A stretch of 22,613 nucleotides of DNA. Origin: a virus. Shown piece by piece: positions 16,294 through 22,300 of the stretch (the stretch's first letter is position 1; each line of letters opens with the position of its first letter). A program made the translations under genes and the position numbers. The stretch covers positions 1 to 22,613 of IMG/VR virus record IMGVR_UViG_3300048593_000087. One strand, given 5' to 3'. The notes beneath the pieces are model-generated. The model worked only from the letters and a program-made list of their open reading frames with translations, did no database searches and was not told the DNA's origin.

Positions 16294-17076
16294 ATGAGTA
16301 TAGGAATTAAAATAGCAGTTGATGCAACAAGATATGGCGGATTAGATGCCGATGCAGCAGCGTTTTTAACAGCAGCAGGGATAACAGATGCAACAATAAC
16401 AAGTGCAATAAATACGCTTGTAATAGGGTTAAAAACAAATAATTTATGGAGTAAGATTCAAGCAGCCTATCCATTCGTAGGTGGCACGTCAAGCACGCAT
16501 AAATTTAATTTAAAAGACCCTGCCGATACGAACGCAGCATTTAGACTTACATTTGCAGGAACTATTACACATAACTCAAATGGGATTACAGGCAATGGAG
16601 TAAACGGAACTGCAAATACTAATTATATACCATCAACAAATGGCAGTCAAAACAGCCAACATCTTTGTATTTATCAACGTAATGATTTAGGGGCTTTATT
16701 ATCAATACATGGAGCATTAGGAGTTAATACAAATAGATTAGATATTGGTAGACAAACACAATCTTTTATGGCAATAAATCAAGCTTCATCTGATACTGTT
16801 ACCGATGCTGTTGGAGTTGGATTTTTGATTGGAAGTAGAACTGCTTCAAATGTTTCTTCCCTTTATAGAAAATTAGTAAAACTTATATCTTCAACAACTG
16901 CAAGTGCAGCATTACCAAATATAAATACAATTTATTTTTTATCACGCACAAATTCATTGTTTAGTGCAGCAAATTTAGCTTATGCAGGTATGGGAACAGG
17001 TTTAACAGATGCAGAATGTGTATTATATTCAGGTTTAGTTCAAGATTTCAACACAACTTTGGGGAGACAAGTATAA
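16294..17076 (+). CDS. Probable tail fibre / receptor-binding protein
   Basis: A 260-aa protein with an N-terminal helical part (AAAFLTAAGITDATITSAINTLVIGLK, about 20-48), then FVGGTSSTHKFNLKDPADTNAAFRLTFAGT (about 61-90) and a beta-rich remainder, ending LYSGLVQDFNTTLGRQV. I recall this arrangement from Bacteroidota phage tail proteins of the lectin-like type: a helix of tail attachment, an FKDP-type strand and a jellyroll-like domain. Cell-surface recognition is inferred from this and from its place after the tail-tip gene. It overlaps the next gene by one base. Confidence 0.66.
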   Translation: MSIGIKIAVDATRYGGLDADAAAFLTAAGITDATITSAINTLVIGLKTNNLWSKIQAAYPFVGGTSSTHKFNLKDPADTNAAFRLTFAGTITHNSNGITGNGVNGTANTNYIPSTNGSQNSQHLCIYQRNDLGALLSIHGALGVNTNRLDIGRQTQSFMAINQASSDTVTDAVGVGFLIGSRTASNVSSLYRKLVKLISSTTASAALPNINTIYFLSRTNSLFSAANLAYAGMGTGLTDAECVLYSGLVQDFNTTLGRQV

Positions 17077-17285
17077 TGGTAGTTTATAAATTAACAGCAA
17101 CACAAAAAAACAAACTTGTAGGAGTTAAATTTTCAGAAGATACGATTTACAATCCTATTCAAGATGGCAATGGTATATGGATAATTTCAGAAGGAGAAGT
17201 TGAACAAACTATTGATAAAAATTTTTTATGGGTAAAGGACTTACCACAGATAGATTACGTTAAACCAAAAGAAAATGCCTCATAG
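17076..17285 (+). CDS. Small hypothetical protein after the fibre gene (69 aa)
   Basis: A 69-aa protein starting MVVYKLTATQKNKLVGVKF. ATG at 17076 overlaps the fibre stop by one base; the frame is open back to 17016, but that extension lies inside the fibre gene. There is no membrane segment. The N-terminus looks like a compact beta segment (LVGVKFSEDTIYNPIQDGNGIWII), with an acidic C-terminal part. Similar small proteins follow tail fibre genes in related phages as I recall, with unknown role (chaperone or accessory). It overlaps the next gene by 11 nt. Confidence 0.65.
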   Translation: MVVYKLTATQKNKLVGVKFSEDTIYNPIQDGNGIWIISEGEVEQTIDKNFLWVKDLPQIDYVKPKENAS

Positions 17286-17469
17286 ATTTTTAGACATATT
17301 TGTTTCAGTATTGGGCTTCATAGCCTTGCTTGAAAAACATAATTTTTTATTCGCTTCGATAGCTTCGATATGTACAATCATATATTGGTTATTTAGGTTT
17401 TGTAATTGGATTATAAAAATGATTACCGACAAGTCAATAGATGACTTTGAAAAGGGGTTAAAGAAATGA
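17275..17469 (+). CDS. Small membrane protein, lysis-cassette (64 aa)
   Basis: A 64-aa protein with two hydrophobic stretches, about residues 7-19 (DIFVSVLGFIALL) and 24-48 (FLFASIASICTIIYWLFRFCNWIIK), and a charged tail (DKSIDDFEKGLKK). Two-segment small proteins just before lysozyme genes are often holins or antiholins, and this is one of three here. Which one forms the hole cannot be told from sequence. It ends with ATGA overlap with the next gene. Confidence 0.65.
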   Translation: MPHRFLDIFVSVLGFIALLEKHNFLFASIASICTIIYWLFRFCNWIIKMITDKSIDDFEKGLKK

Positions 17470-17831
17470 TTCAATTCGACTACATGATATTGGGTATTTT
17501 ATTCGCACTGATAAGTGGGTATTGTAGGGCATTGTTTGAGTGTATTATTTTATTCGATTCATTATTTGAGAAACATGGTTATAGTGAGTGGTGGAGTTAT
17601 GCAAGATTTACAAGAAATAAAAAAGGCTATTGGGAGAATACATTTCCGAATGATGGCGGTCATCGAATCAAAATAATAGAGTTCATTTTCGATGCATTAG
17701 CGTGTGTTTGTTTGTCTTATTCTTATGATGAAATACTACATAGCTTTATTAGTACAATCCTTTGTGTAATCATAACTTATTTCTTTATTAAATCATTTGG
17801 ATTTGAACAAACCTTTAAGGAATTGAGATGA
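17466..17831 (+). CDS. Membrane protein of unknown role in the lysis region (121 aa)
   Basis: A 121-aa protein with an N-terminal hydrophobic helix (about residues 5-20), a second region after YSEWWSYARFTRNKKGYW with a soluble, aromatic stretch, and C-terminal hydrophobic helices (about 75-86 and 92-108). The pattern is 2-3 membrane segments with a soluble loop of about 45 residues. I do not recognise it. It lies between two holin candidates, starts and ends in ATGA overlaps and may act in lysis control. Confidence 0.62.
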   Translation: MIQFDYMILGILFALISGYCRALFECIILFDSLFEKHGYSEWWSYARFTRNKKGYWENTFPNDGGHRIKIIEFIFDALACVCLSYSYDEILHSFISTILCVIITYFFIKSFGFEQTFKELR

Positions 17832-18031
17832 AAAAAATATCACTTAGAAACTACTTTGAACCTACACCTAAGAATGTCAAACGATGGCTATTAGCTATCA
17901 AATCAATATTAGCGACCATCTCGGTTTCTGCTTATGTAAATGGCAATGAGAAAATAGCATTTTGGATATTAGTTGGCGGTGCAGTTATTGATGAACTAAC
18001 AAACTTATTTAGCAATGAAAACGGGAATTAG
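17828..18031 (+). CDS. Putative holin (67 aa)
   Basis: A 67-aa protein beginning KISLRNYFEPTPKNVKRW, with two hydrophobic segments at about 20-36 and 42-58. The N-terminal PTPKxxxxW-type start with two membrane segments is one I have seen in proteins next to Bacteroidota phage lysozymes. The gene overlaps the lysozyme by 17 nt, so both are made from one mRNA. This makes it the best holin candidate: it would open the inner membrane so the lysozyme reaches the peptidoglycan. Confidence 0.62.
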   Translation: MKKISLRNYFEPTPKNVKRWLLAIKSILATISVSAYVNGNEKIAFWILVGGAVIDELTNLFSNENGN

Positions 18032-18443
18032 AGGTTTAGGATTAATCAAAAAATTTGAGGGCTGCAAATTGACTGCATATACTTGTCCTGCAAATAAAGT
18101 CACGATAGGTTACGGAAATACCTTTTATAAAAATGGAAGTAAAATAAAGTTAGGCGATAAAATTACACAGCAACAAGCAGAAGAATTATTAATGGATTTA
18201 TTGCCACAATACGAGGCGATAGTAAACAAGAATATTAAGATAGATTTAACCCAATATCAATTTGATGCCTTAGTTTCTTTTGCTTGGAATTGCGGTAAGT
18301 CGGAAACCTTATTTAAGTTAGTTAATTCTAAATCTAAGGACTTAAAACAATGGTGGGAAACACACTATACAACTGGTGGCGGTAAGGTGTTAAAAGGATT
18401 AGTAAATCGCAGAAAAGCAGAGGCACAATTATTCCACTTATAA
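18015..18443 (+). CDS. Endolysin, GH24 lysozyme (T4-like)
   Basis: A 142-aa lysozyme that would cleave the MurNAc-GlcNAc bond of peptidoglycan. E15 in KKFEGCKL, C24 in YTCPAN and T30 in VTIGYG have the T4 spacing (E-8-D/C-5-T), here with Cys in place of Asp, as in several phage lysozymes. Further family features are GDKITQQQAEELL and FDALVSFAWNCG, and VNRRKAEAQLF at the end. No signal or anchor segment precedes it, so export should depend on a holin. Confidence 0.94.
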   Translation: MKTGIRGLGLIKKFEGCKLTAYTCPANKVTIGYGNTFYKNGSKIKLGDKITQQQAEELLMDLLPQYEAIVNKNIKIDLTQYQFDALVSFAWNCGKSETLFKLVNSKSKDLKQWWETHYTTGGGKVLKGLVNRRKAEAQLFHL

Positions 18444-19439
18444 ATGGCAGGTCAACCAAGTATTAAATCTGATATTGCAAAGGAATATTTAATGAAGTTC
18501 CCTAACACTGCGAATTTAACCTTAGCAAAAAAGATTTATGCAGAAAACAAAAGTGTTTACAAAAACATTGAGCAAGTTAGAAGTCACATAAGGGCTTTGA
18601 AAGGTGTTCATGGTGATAAAGCAAGAAAAGAAAATCATATTGAATTTAGGAAAGAATTTGAAGCACTAAAGAAAGAACTGCCAAAAGGCGAAAGCGAAAG
18701 AATACAACCGTACACACTACCAAAAGCAAGTAAAAAGATTTTAATTATAAGTGATTTGCACATCCCTTACCACAATGATGATGCAGTTTTCGCAGCCTTA
18801 GAATATGGATTAGAACAACAAGTAGATACTATCATAATCAATGGAGATTTGACGGATTTTGCCACAATATCGAGACACGAAAAGGATATGAGAAAGCGTT
18901 CAGTTAAATATGAGATGGACTGTACAAGAGTATTCTTAAAAGGTTTGAGGGCTATGTTCCCAAAAGCGTTAATAGTGTGGAGTTATGGCAATCATGATTT
19001 GCGATACGATAAGTATATAATGCAGAAAGCCCCCGAGATATTTGATATTGAATTAATCCAACTGCATGAACTTTTAAAACTTCGAGATTTAAACATTATC
19101 AAAGTAGATTCTACTCAATACATCTATGCAGGAAAGTTGGCAATATTTCATGGTCACGAAACTGGGCTTACATCGGGCGGTGTAAATCCTGCAAGGTCAT
19201 TAAGATTAAAATTAAATAAAAGTGCAGTAACATCACACTTTCACAGAGAAACAAAAGACATGGGAAAGAACTTAGATGAACATCCTTATTCATGTTTCTC
19301 AATCGGTTGTTTGTGCGATTTGCACCCTGCTTATATGCCTATCAATATGTGGACACATGGCTTTGGATATTTAGAGTTAAGTCAAAATGGGGATTATAAA
19401 TTTTATCAAAAATCAATTATTGACGGAAAAATTTTTTAG
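18444..19439 (+). CDS. Calcineurin-like metallophosphoesterase with N-terminal helix-turn-helix-like region
   Basis: A 331-aa protein. The C-terminal two-thirds have all five metal-binding motifs of the calcineurin-like family: SDLHIP (D104, H106), GDLTD (134-138), GNHD (182-185), HGH (236-238) and SHFHR (264-268). Such enzymes hydrolyse phosphomonoesters or phosphodiesters with two metals; the substrate here is unknown. Residues about 10-55 (LTLAKKIYAENKSVYKNIEQVRSHIR) look like a small DNA-binding-type helical domain. ATG follows the lysozyme stop with no gap. A role in DNA, RNA or nucleotide processing is inferred only from the domains. Confidence 0.88.
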   Translation: MAGQPSIKSDIAKEYLMKFPNTANLTLAKKIYAENKSVYKNIEQVRSHIRALKGVHGDKARKENHIEFRKEFEALKKELPKGESERIQPYTLPKASKKILIISDLHIPYHNDDAVFAALEYGLEQQVDTIIINGDLTDFATISRHEKDMRKRSVKYEMDCTRVFLKGLRAMFPKALIVWSYGNHDLRYDKYIMQKAPEIFDIELIQLHELLKLRDLNIIKVDSTQYIYAGKLAIFHGHETGLTSGGVNPARSLRLKLNKSAVTSHFHRETKDMGKNLDEHPYSCFSIGCLCDLHPAYMPINMWTHGFGYLELSQNGDYKFYQKSIIDGKIF

Positions 19440-19453
19440 GTTTAAAAGTTTAG

Positions 19454-19461
19454 TATATTTG
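19454..19461 (+). promoter_or_regulatory. Bacteroidota -7 promoter box, probable small-RNA promoter
   Basis: TATATTTG at 19454-19461 is a perfect TAnnTTTG match just after the metallophosphoesterase stop. A clear -33 TTG is not seen; only T-rich sequence lies at about 19432-19437. The transcript would start near 19465 and meet an intrinsic terminator ending near 19532. Confidence 0.5.
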
Positions 19462-19464
19462 CAG

Positions 19465-19532
19465 GAGTAGTTTTTTGTAGATTTCGTTTCATTAATTTGG
19501 TTAAGAGCCTCGAGTAAATCGGGGCTTTTTTT
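19465..19532 (+). ncRNA. Candidate small RNA of about 65-70 nt
   Basis: The span between the perfect -7 box and terminator 1 has no gene, so it would give a short untranslated RNA: an AT-rich 5' half (TTTTTTGTAG, CATTAATTTGG) and the terminator hairpin as its 3' end. The start near 19465 is inferred from the usual distance to the box. Alternatively it is a leader cut short by a terminator, or just the operon's 3' end. Confidence 0.3.
19506..19532 (+). terminator. Intrinsic terminator 1
   Basis: AGCCTCGA (19506-19513) pairs with TCGGGGCT (19519-19526) with one G-U pair, loop GTAAA, and is followed by seven T in total (19526-19532). It is a textbook Rho-independent terminator and would end transcription from the structural/lysis operon and from the box at 19454. 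Confidence 0.85.
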
Positions 19533-19582
19533 ATTTTAAAAATAATTTTTTTATGTTAAAATTAAACCCGACTTTTGAAGTG

Positions 19583-19680
19583 TTGTAATCGTGGGGATTA
19601 TTAATAACAAGATATTTTTTCATAGAATATAAATGGTAGCAATACCAAAGCCTCTAATCCCCACGCTTAGGGGCTTTTTT
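19583..19680 (+). ncRNA. Candidate structured RNA with terminator-loop pseudoknot
   Basis: CGTGGGGATTA (19590-19600) is perfectly complementary to TAATCCCCACG (19655-19665). The second arm lies in the 13-nt loop of terminator 2, sharing only one base with its stem, so a pseudoknot or an antiterminator pairing is possible. A weak -7-like box GACTTTTG (19570-19577, one mismatch) would place the 5' end near 19583, giving about 98 nt. The 5' end is a guess. No ORF is convincing within it. Confidence 0.35.
19647..19680 (+). terminator. Intrinsic terminator 2
   Basis: AAAGCCTCT (19647-19655) pairs with AGGGGCTTT (19669-19677) with one G-U pair, loop of 13 nt, followed by T to 19680. It has the same AGCCT...GGGGCTTTTTT form as the terminators at 19506 and 20408. 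Confidence 0.8.
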
Positions 19681-19838
19681 ATGTCCGCAACATAAGGCGA
19701 CCAACTATAAGTGTATGAGCCGATGTGCAAGGTCTTTTATGACTATCACAAAAAAATATTTTAAATCAAAAGCATGGATGTAACATTATCCTTTTTGAGC
19801 CAAAACTTAATTCTCAATTCTCAATTATACGTAAGTAA

Positions 19839-19891
19839 GGTAATAAGGTTACTATCTCTTAGGGGTAGGGGTAGTAACATTTATTATTACC
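19839..19891. repeat. 53-nt interrupted inverted repeat with flanking short tandem repeats
   Basis: GGTAATAA (19839-19846) pairs with TTATTACC (19884-19891), and GTTACTA (19848-19854) pairs with TAGTAAC (19872-19878): 15 paired bases, a 1-nt against 5-nt internal bulge and a 17-nt loop TCTCTTAGGGGTAGGGG. TAGGGG is repeated twice in and next to the loop. AATTCTC repeats at 19809-19822 and ATAACTC at 19897-19910. The function is unknown: RNA structure, protein-binding site or origin-like element. Confidence 0.5.
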
Positions 19892-19911
19892 ATCTTATAA
19901 CTCATAACTCA

Positions 19912-19945
19912 TTGCCGTAAATAATTATGTTTTAACGTATATTTG
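19912..19945 (+). promoter_or_regulatory. Promoter of the lipoprotein (spanin) gene
   Basis: TTG at 19912-19914, 23-nt spacer, then a perfect TATATTTG box (19938-19945). The box ends 4 nt before the ATG at 19950, so the mRNA would be nearly leaderless. The match is the best complete -33/-7 pair in the window. Confidence 0.55.
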
Positions 19946-19949
19946 CTGC

Positions 19950-20384
19950 ATGAAAAAACTAATAACAATACTTTGCTTGACTTACTTATTATCGGGCTGC
20001 CTATACACAAAGAAACGAGCAATAGAGAAATTCTGCATGACAGATAGTATTCCTTATTCTGTATTAGTTCACGATACAATTATAGTCAAAGCAATCAAAG
20101 TAGATACATTCTTCAATTCAAGTTTAGATTCATTTGTTATAATTAAAGATAGACTTGAAATAAGATACAAGAAAGTTGGCGAAAAGATTTATATACAAGG
20201 GGAGTGCAAATCAGATACTATATATAAAACAAAATTAGTACAGGTGCAAGTGCCAACAAAGGTTAAGAGATTAGAATGGTGGGAGAGCCTATACATAAAG
20301 GTAAGAGATTGGTTTGCAGTGATTGGATTTTTAGCTATGTTCTTAGGGTTCTACTTATTAATGCCACATAAAAAGAGTGAGTAG
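19950..20384 (+). CDS. Probable unimolecular spanin (u-spanin) lipoprotein
   Basis: A 144-aa protein with a signal peptide ending in a lipobox (LSGC, C17; KK at 2-3 then a hydrophobic core), a periplasmic part of about 100 residues that is Ile/Val/Lys-rich and probably beta (KSDTIYKTKLVQVQVP), and a C-terminal membrane helix (about 121-138, WFAVIGFLAMFLGFYLL) with a basic tail HKKSE. An outer-membrane lipid anchor at one end and an inner-membrane helix at the other is the build of u-spanins such as T1 gp11, which disrupt the outer membrane after lysozyme has acted. Context: last gene of the lysis region, own promoter, terminator after it. Family assignment is from topology, not sequence identity. 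Confidence 0.7.
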   Translation: MKKLITILCLTYLLSGCLYTKKRAIEKFCMTDSIPYSVLVHDTIIVKAIKVDTFFNSSLDSFVIIKDRLEIRYKKVGEKIYIQGECKSDTIYKTKLVQVQVPTKVKRLEWWESLYIKVRDWFAVIGFLAMFLGFYLLMPHKKSE

Positions 20385-20407
20385 TTCGGAAATCCCGAAC
20401 AAGTGAA

Positions 20408-20440
20408 TAGCCTTAAAAGTAAGATTTTGGGGCTTTTTTT
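20408..20440 (+). terminator. Intrinsic terminator 3
   Basis: AGCCTTAAAA pairs with TTTTGGGGCT (10 bp, two G-U pairs), loop GTAAGA, followed by seven T in total. It lies about 25 nt after the spanin stop and separates the late region from the small-gene cluster. Confidence 0.85.
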
Positions 20441-20503
20441 ACGTTTAGCCTAAAAAATATTAGCTTGATTTATAGCAAGTTATGATTTATTTTTATTCAA
20501 TGT

Positions 20504-20537
20504 TTTGTAATGTCGTACAATTATACGTCATTTGTAC
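20504..20537 (+). promoter_or_regulatory. Possible operator/promoter of the small-gene cluster
   Basis: GTACAA (20515-20520) and TTGTAC (20532-20537) form a perfect inverted repeat with an 11-nt spacer, the size of a dimeric repressor site. TTTG at 20504-20507, then 19 nt, then GTCATTTG (20527-20534), a degenerate -7 box keeping only the TTTG, overlaps the right arm. Bound protein could thus block the promoter. The first gene starts at 20557. Confidence 0.35.
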
Positions 20538-20556
20538 TCAGATAAACGAAACAAAT

Positions 20557-20820
20557 ATGACAACAACAACTCTAAATATCGCAAAAAGCTTAACGGTAGT
20601 AACTAATAACTTTGTTTATACTACTAATTTTTCAAATTTAATTGCAGAGGCAAGTAAGTATAATGTTGTTAATTTGAATGGAGTAACTAAAACAGAAAAA
20701 TTAAATAAGTATTTGTCGGTAATGCTATCTAAAGGCTATGTTATTTTAAGTGAAAATTGGAATAGAGTAAATACAATTGCTGACGGTGTTAGTGATTTTT
20801 CAATAACACTTTCAAAATAA
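20557..20820 (+). CDS. Hypothetical protein, first of the small-gene cluster (87 aa)
   Basis: An 87-aa protein, Thr/Asn/Ser-rich, with LIAEASKYNVVNLNGVTKTEKLNKYLSVML in the middle and a C-terminal YVILSENWNRV. I recognise no domain. ATG at 20557 (MTTTTLN) is preferred because the longer frame from 20482 would extend through the inverted repeat and has an unlikely start MIYFYSMFCN. It has an A-rich leader AACGAAACAAAT. Strong separation by terminator and palindrome suggests it begins a new transcript. Confidence 0.62.
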   Translation: MTTTTLNIAKSLTVVTNNFVYTTNFSNLIAEASKYNVVNLNGVTKTEKLNKYLSVMLSKGYVILSENWNRVNTIADGVSDFSITLSK

Positions 20821-20887
20821 AAAATACCACAGGGAGCAGCATCCAACCAACTGCAAAATTATTATTAACCAATTAAATCAAAATAAT

Positions 20888-21010
20888 ATGACAACCGAGA
20901 AACTTTTAGAATTATTACAAAAAGAAATAGAATTAAATGGGTTATATATTTGGTCTGAAAAAAGAAAAACAATTGAAGAAATGTTAAGAATAAAAGGAGT
21001 AAAAATATAA
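20888..21010 (+). CDS. Small hypothetical protein (40 aa)
   Basis: A 40-codon frame, MTTEKLLELLQKEIELNGLYIWSEKRKTIEEMLRIKGVKI, written here only as its start MTTEKLLELL and end MLRIKGVKI. It is Glu/Lys/Leu-rich and probably helical. Between 20820 and 21012 it fills nearly all the space, with an A-rich leader (AAATCAAAATA) and a stop one base before the next gene's start. Function unknown. Confidence 0.5.
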   Translation: MTTEKLLELLQKEIELNGLYIWSEKRKTIEEMLRIKGVKI

Positions 21011-21011
21011 T

Positions 21012-21245
21012 ATGACAAGAACAGAAATGACAAAAGCAAACCGAGACCAATTAGCCACCGACTACAACTTGCGAATCAAGTTAAGTTTAGATTTAGGCTG
21101 CAATGAGCGAACAATTCAAAGGTGGGCAGTTAATAACTCACCTAAGTTGACAACAGATAGCTTCCTTAGCTACTTTAAAAAGCATACGAACTGGACAGAA
21201 CCATTAACCAAAGAAATCAAAATCAAACAATTAATCGAACATTAA
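21012..21245 (+). CDS. Small helix-turn-helix-like DNA-binding protein (77 aa)
   Basis: A 77-aa protein with LRIKLSLDLGCNERTIQRWA (residues about 20-40), which reads as a helix-turn-helix: helix, turn at GCN, then recognition helix ERTIQRWA. The C-terminal part is basic and helical (KEIKIKQLIE). A small DNA-binding regulator is the likely role; it could act on the inverted repeat at 20515, which is inference. Starts at 21012 and 21027 are both ATG (MTRTEMTKAN); I took the first as it follows the previous stop directly. Confidence 0.65.
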   Translation: MTRTEMTKANRDQLATDYNLRIKLSLDLGCNERTIQRWAVNNSPKLTTDSFLSYFKKHTNWTEPLTKEIKIKQLIEH

Positions 21246-21248
21246 AAA

Positions 21249-21476
21249 ATGGAAAAACTACTAAGACGAATGATGTATGGCGAACAATTAACGACCATGC
21301 AGAACAAATCAAAATCAAACACTATTTTAGCACGTTACGAGCGTGTGCAAAGGCTTCGAAACATAGCAATAGATGATAACACCTTTTGCAAAGTTTACCA
21401 AGCTAACAGGCTGCTAAAAGAGTTAACAATCAAATTAAATCAAATCAATTCTTACCAAACATTAAACTTAAACTAA
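21249..21476 (+). CDS. Hypothetical protein (75 aa)
   Basis: A 75-aa, basic, helical protein (RRMMYGEQL, YERVQRLRNIAIDD, YQANRLLKELTIKL). I recognise no family. The start has an A-rich leader (CATTAAAAA). Two bases separate its stop from the next start. Confidence 0.6.
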   Translation: MEKLLRRMMYGEQLTTMQNKSKSNTILARYERVQRLRNIAIDDNTFCKVYQANRLLKELTIKLNQINSYQTLNLN

Positions 21477-21477
21477 A

Positions 21478-21690
21478 ATGAAAGTAACAAACCAAAACCA
21501 CAAATTAGCCTTTCAACCAAAAGAAATTACAATTCTTATTGAAACTGAAGAGGAATATCAAAACATTTTAAACCTAGCACTATGCAATGTAAGTGTTCCA
21601 GATGCTGTTAAGAACTTTGCAAAAGAAGCAAATAGAACTATTATTGAAAATTTATTAGATTCAATTCACAATTCACTTATTAAACCATAA
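21478..21690 (+). CDS. Hypothetical protein (70 aa)
   Basis: A 70-aa acidic protein. A strand-like ITILIETEEEY segment at about 17-27 is followed by helices (NILNLALCN, AVKNFAKEANRTIIENLLDSIHNS). It may form a small alpha-beta fold. No recognised motif. It sits between other small genes with gaps of 1-4 nt. Confidence 0.6.
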   Translation: MKVTNQNHKLAFQPKEITILIETEEEYQNILNLALCNVSVPDAVKNFAKEANRTIIENLLDSIHNSLIKP

Positions 21691-21694
21691 TCAA

Positions 21695-22300
21695 ATGACA
21701 ACACCACACCAAACTACTAAAGAATGCCTTATCCGCAACTTTCAAGAATTAAATGAAGATGATGAAGTCTTTACAACTCCAAACTATCAAGCGCAATTAG
21801 GAATAGCATTAGCGATGTTAAATACCCTAAATGAAGTTGAAACCGCTCGAAAGATGTTTGGCGACATCTACGAAAGTATGCTAATGAAAAGACCTAATCA
21901 TCTTGAATGGTTTATTAGATACATTAAAACAACTAGCTTTGAATTAAAACTTGACAAGTCAGATTTTGACAAATTGTTAGCAGCAATAGATATTAGCCGA
22001 AATTATGGATTTGATGTTGAATATGCAGTAAGCACTATACACGATACATTAGGACATATAATTGAGGTTCAATACACACCAAAGCAATCTTTTTTTGTCT
22101 TTAATTCAATCCTTAATTATGACCAAGTGTTGACTATGGTATCAGAATTTAAAGATACAGCCCTAATTGATACTTGTAATTTTGGAGTTCCTGAACATAA
22201 AGAGATACCAGTAATGTATGACTTAAACGACATGAGTTTAGAAGACATTTGCGAAGCATATCTTAACATGGGTGGACAGCCTTTAATTATAGAACCATAA
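21695..22300 (+). CDS. Hypothetical protein, largest of the small-gene cluster (201 aa)
   Basis: A 201-aa protein with mainly helical N-terminal part (ALAMLNTLNEVETARKMFGDIYE), a central FDVEYAVSTIHDTLGHIIEV region and an acidic C-terminus. I do not recognise it, and it has no obvious catalytic motif, membrane segment or zinc cluster. It overlaps the next gene by one base (TAATG). Confidence 0.62.
   Translation: MTTPHQTTKECLIRNFQELNEDDEVFTTPNYQAQLGIALAMLNTLNEVETARKMFGDIYESMLMKRPNHLEWFIRYIKTTSFELKLDKSDFDKLLAAIDISRNYGFDVEYAVSTIHDTLGHIIEVQYTPKQSFFVFNSILNYDQVLTMVSEFKDTALIDTCNFGVPEHKEIPVMYDLNDMSLEDICEAYLNMGGQPLIIEP

Larger units (their letters stand above)
19440..19949. other. 510-nt gene-free region with structured elements
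   Basis: I find no credible coding frame here. From left to right it holds a perfect TAnnTTTG box (19454-19461), terminator 1 (19506-19532), an 11-bp inverted repeat (19590-19600 with 19655-19665), terminator 2 (19647-19680), a 53-nt interrupted hairpin (19839-19891), short tandem repeats (19809-19826, 19860-19874, 19897-19912) and a second perfect TAnnTTTG box (19938-19945) just before the lipoprotein gene. The stretch 19681-19800 shows only a weak interrupted inverted repeat (CATAA..GACC with GGTC..TTATG). Confidence 0.8.

Noticed and set aside
17016-17075. Upstream extension of the 69-aa protein into the fibre gene
   Set aside because: It is read out of frame inside a coding gene; ATG 17076 overlaps the fibre stop in the usual style.
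19809-19912. CRISPR-like repeats
   Set aside because: The repeats are 6-7 nt tandems with no regular 25-40 nt spacing or spacers.
20482-20556. Upstream start of the first small-cluster gene
   Set aside because: It would cross the inverted repeat/promoter; ATG 20557 has an A-rich leader.
20945-20952. TATATTTG inside the 40-aa ORF as a promoter
   Set aside because: A perfect -7 box but within a coding frame, with no -33 TTG and AT-rich context; chance match is likely.
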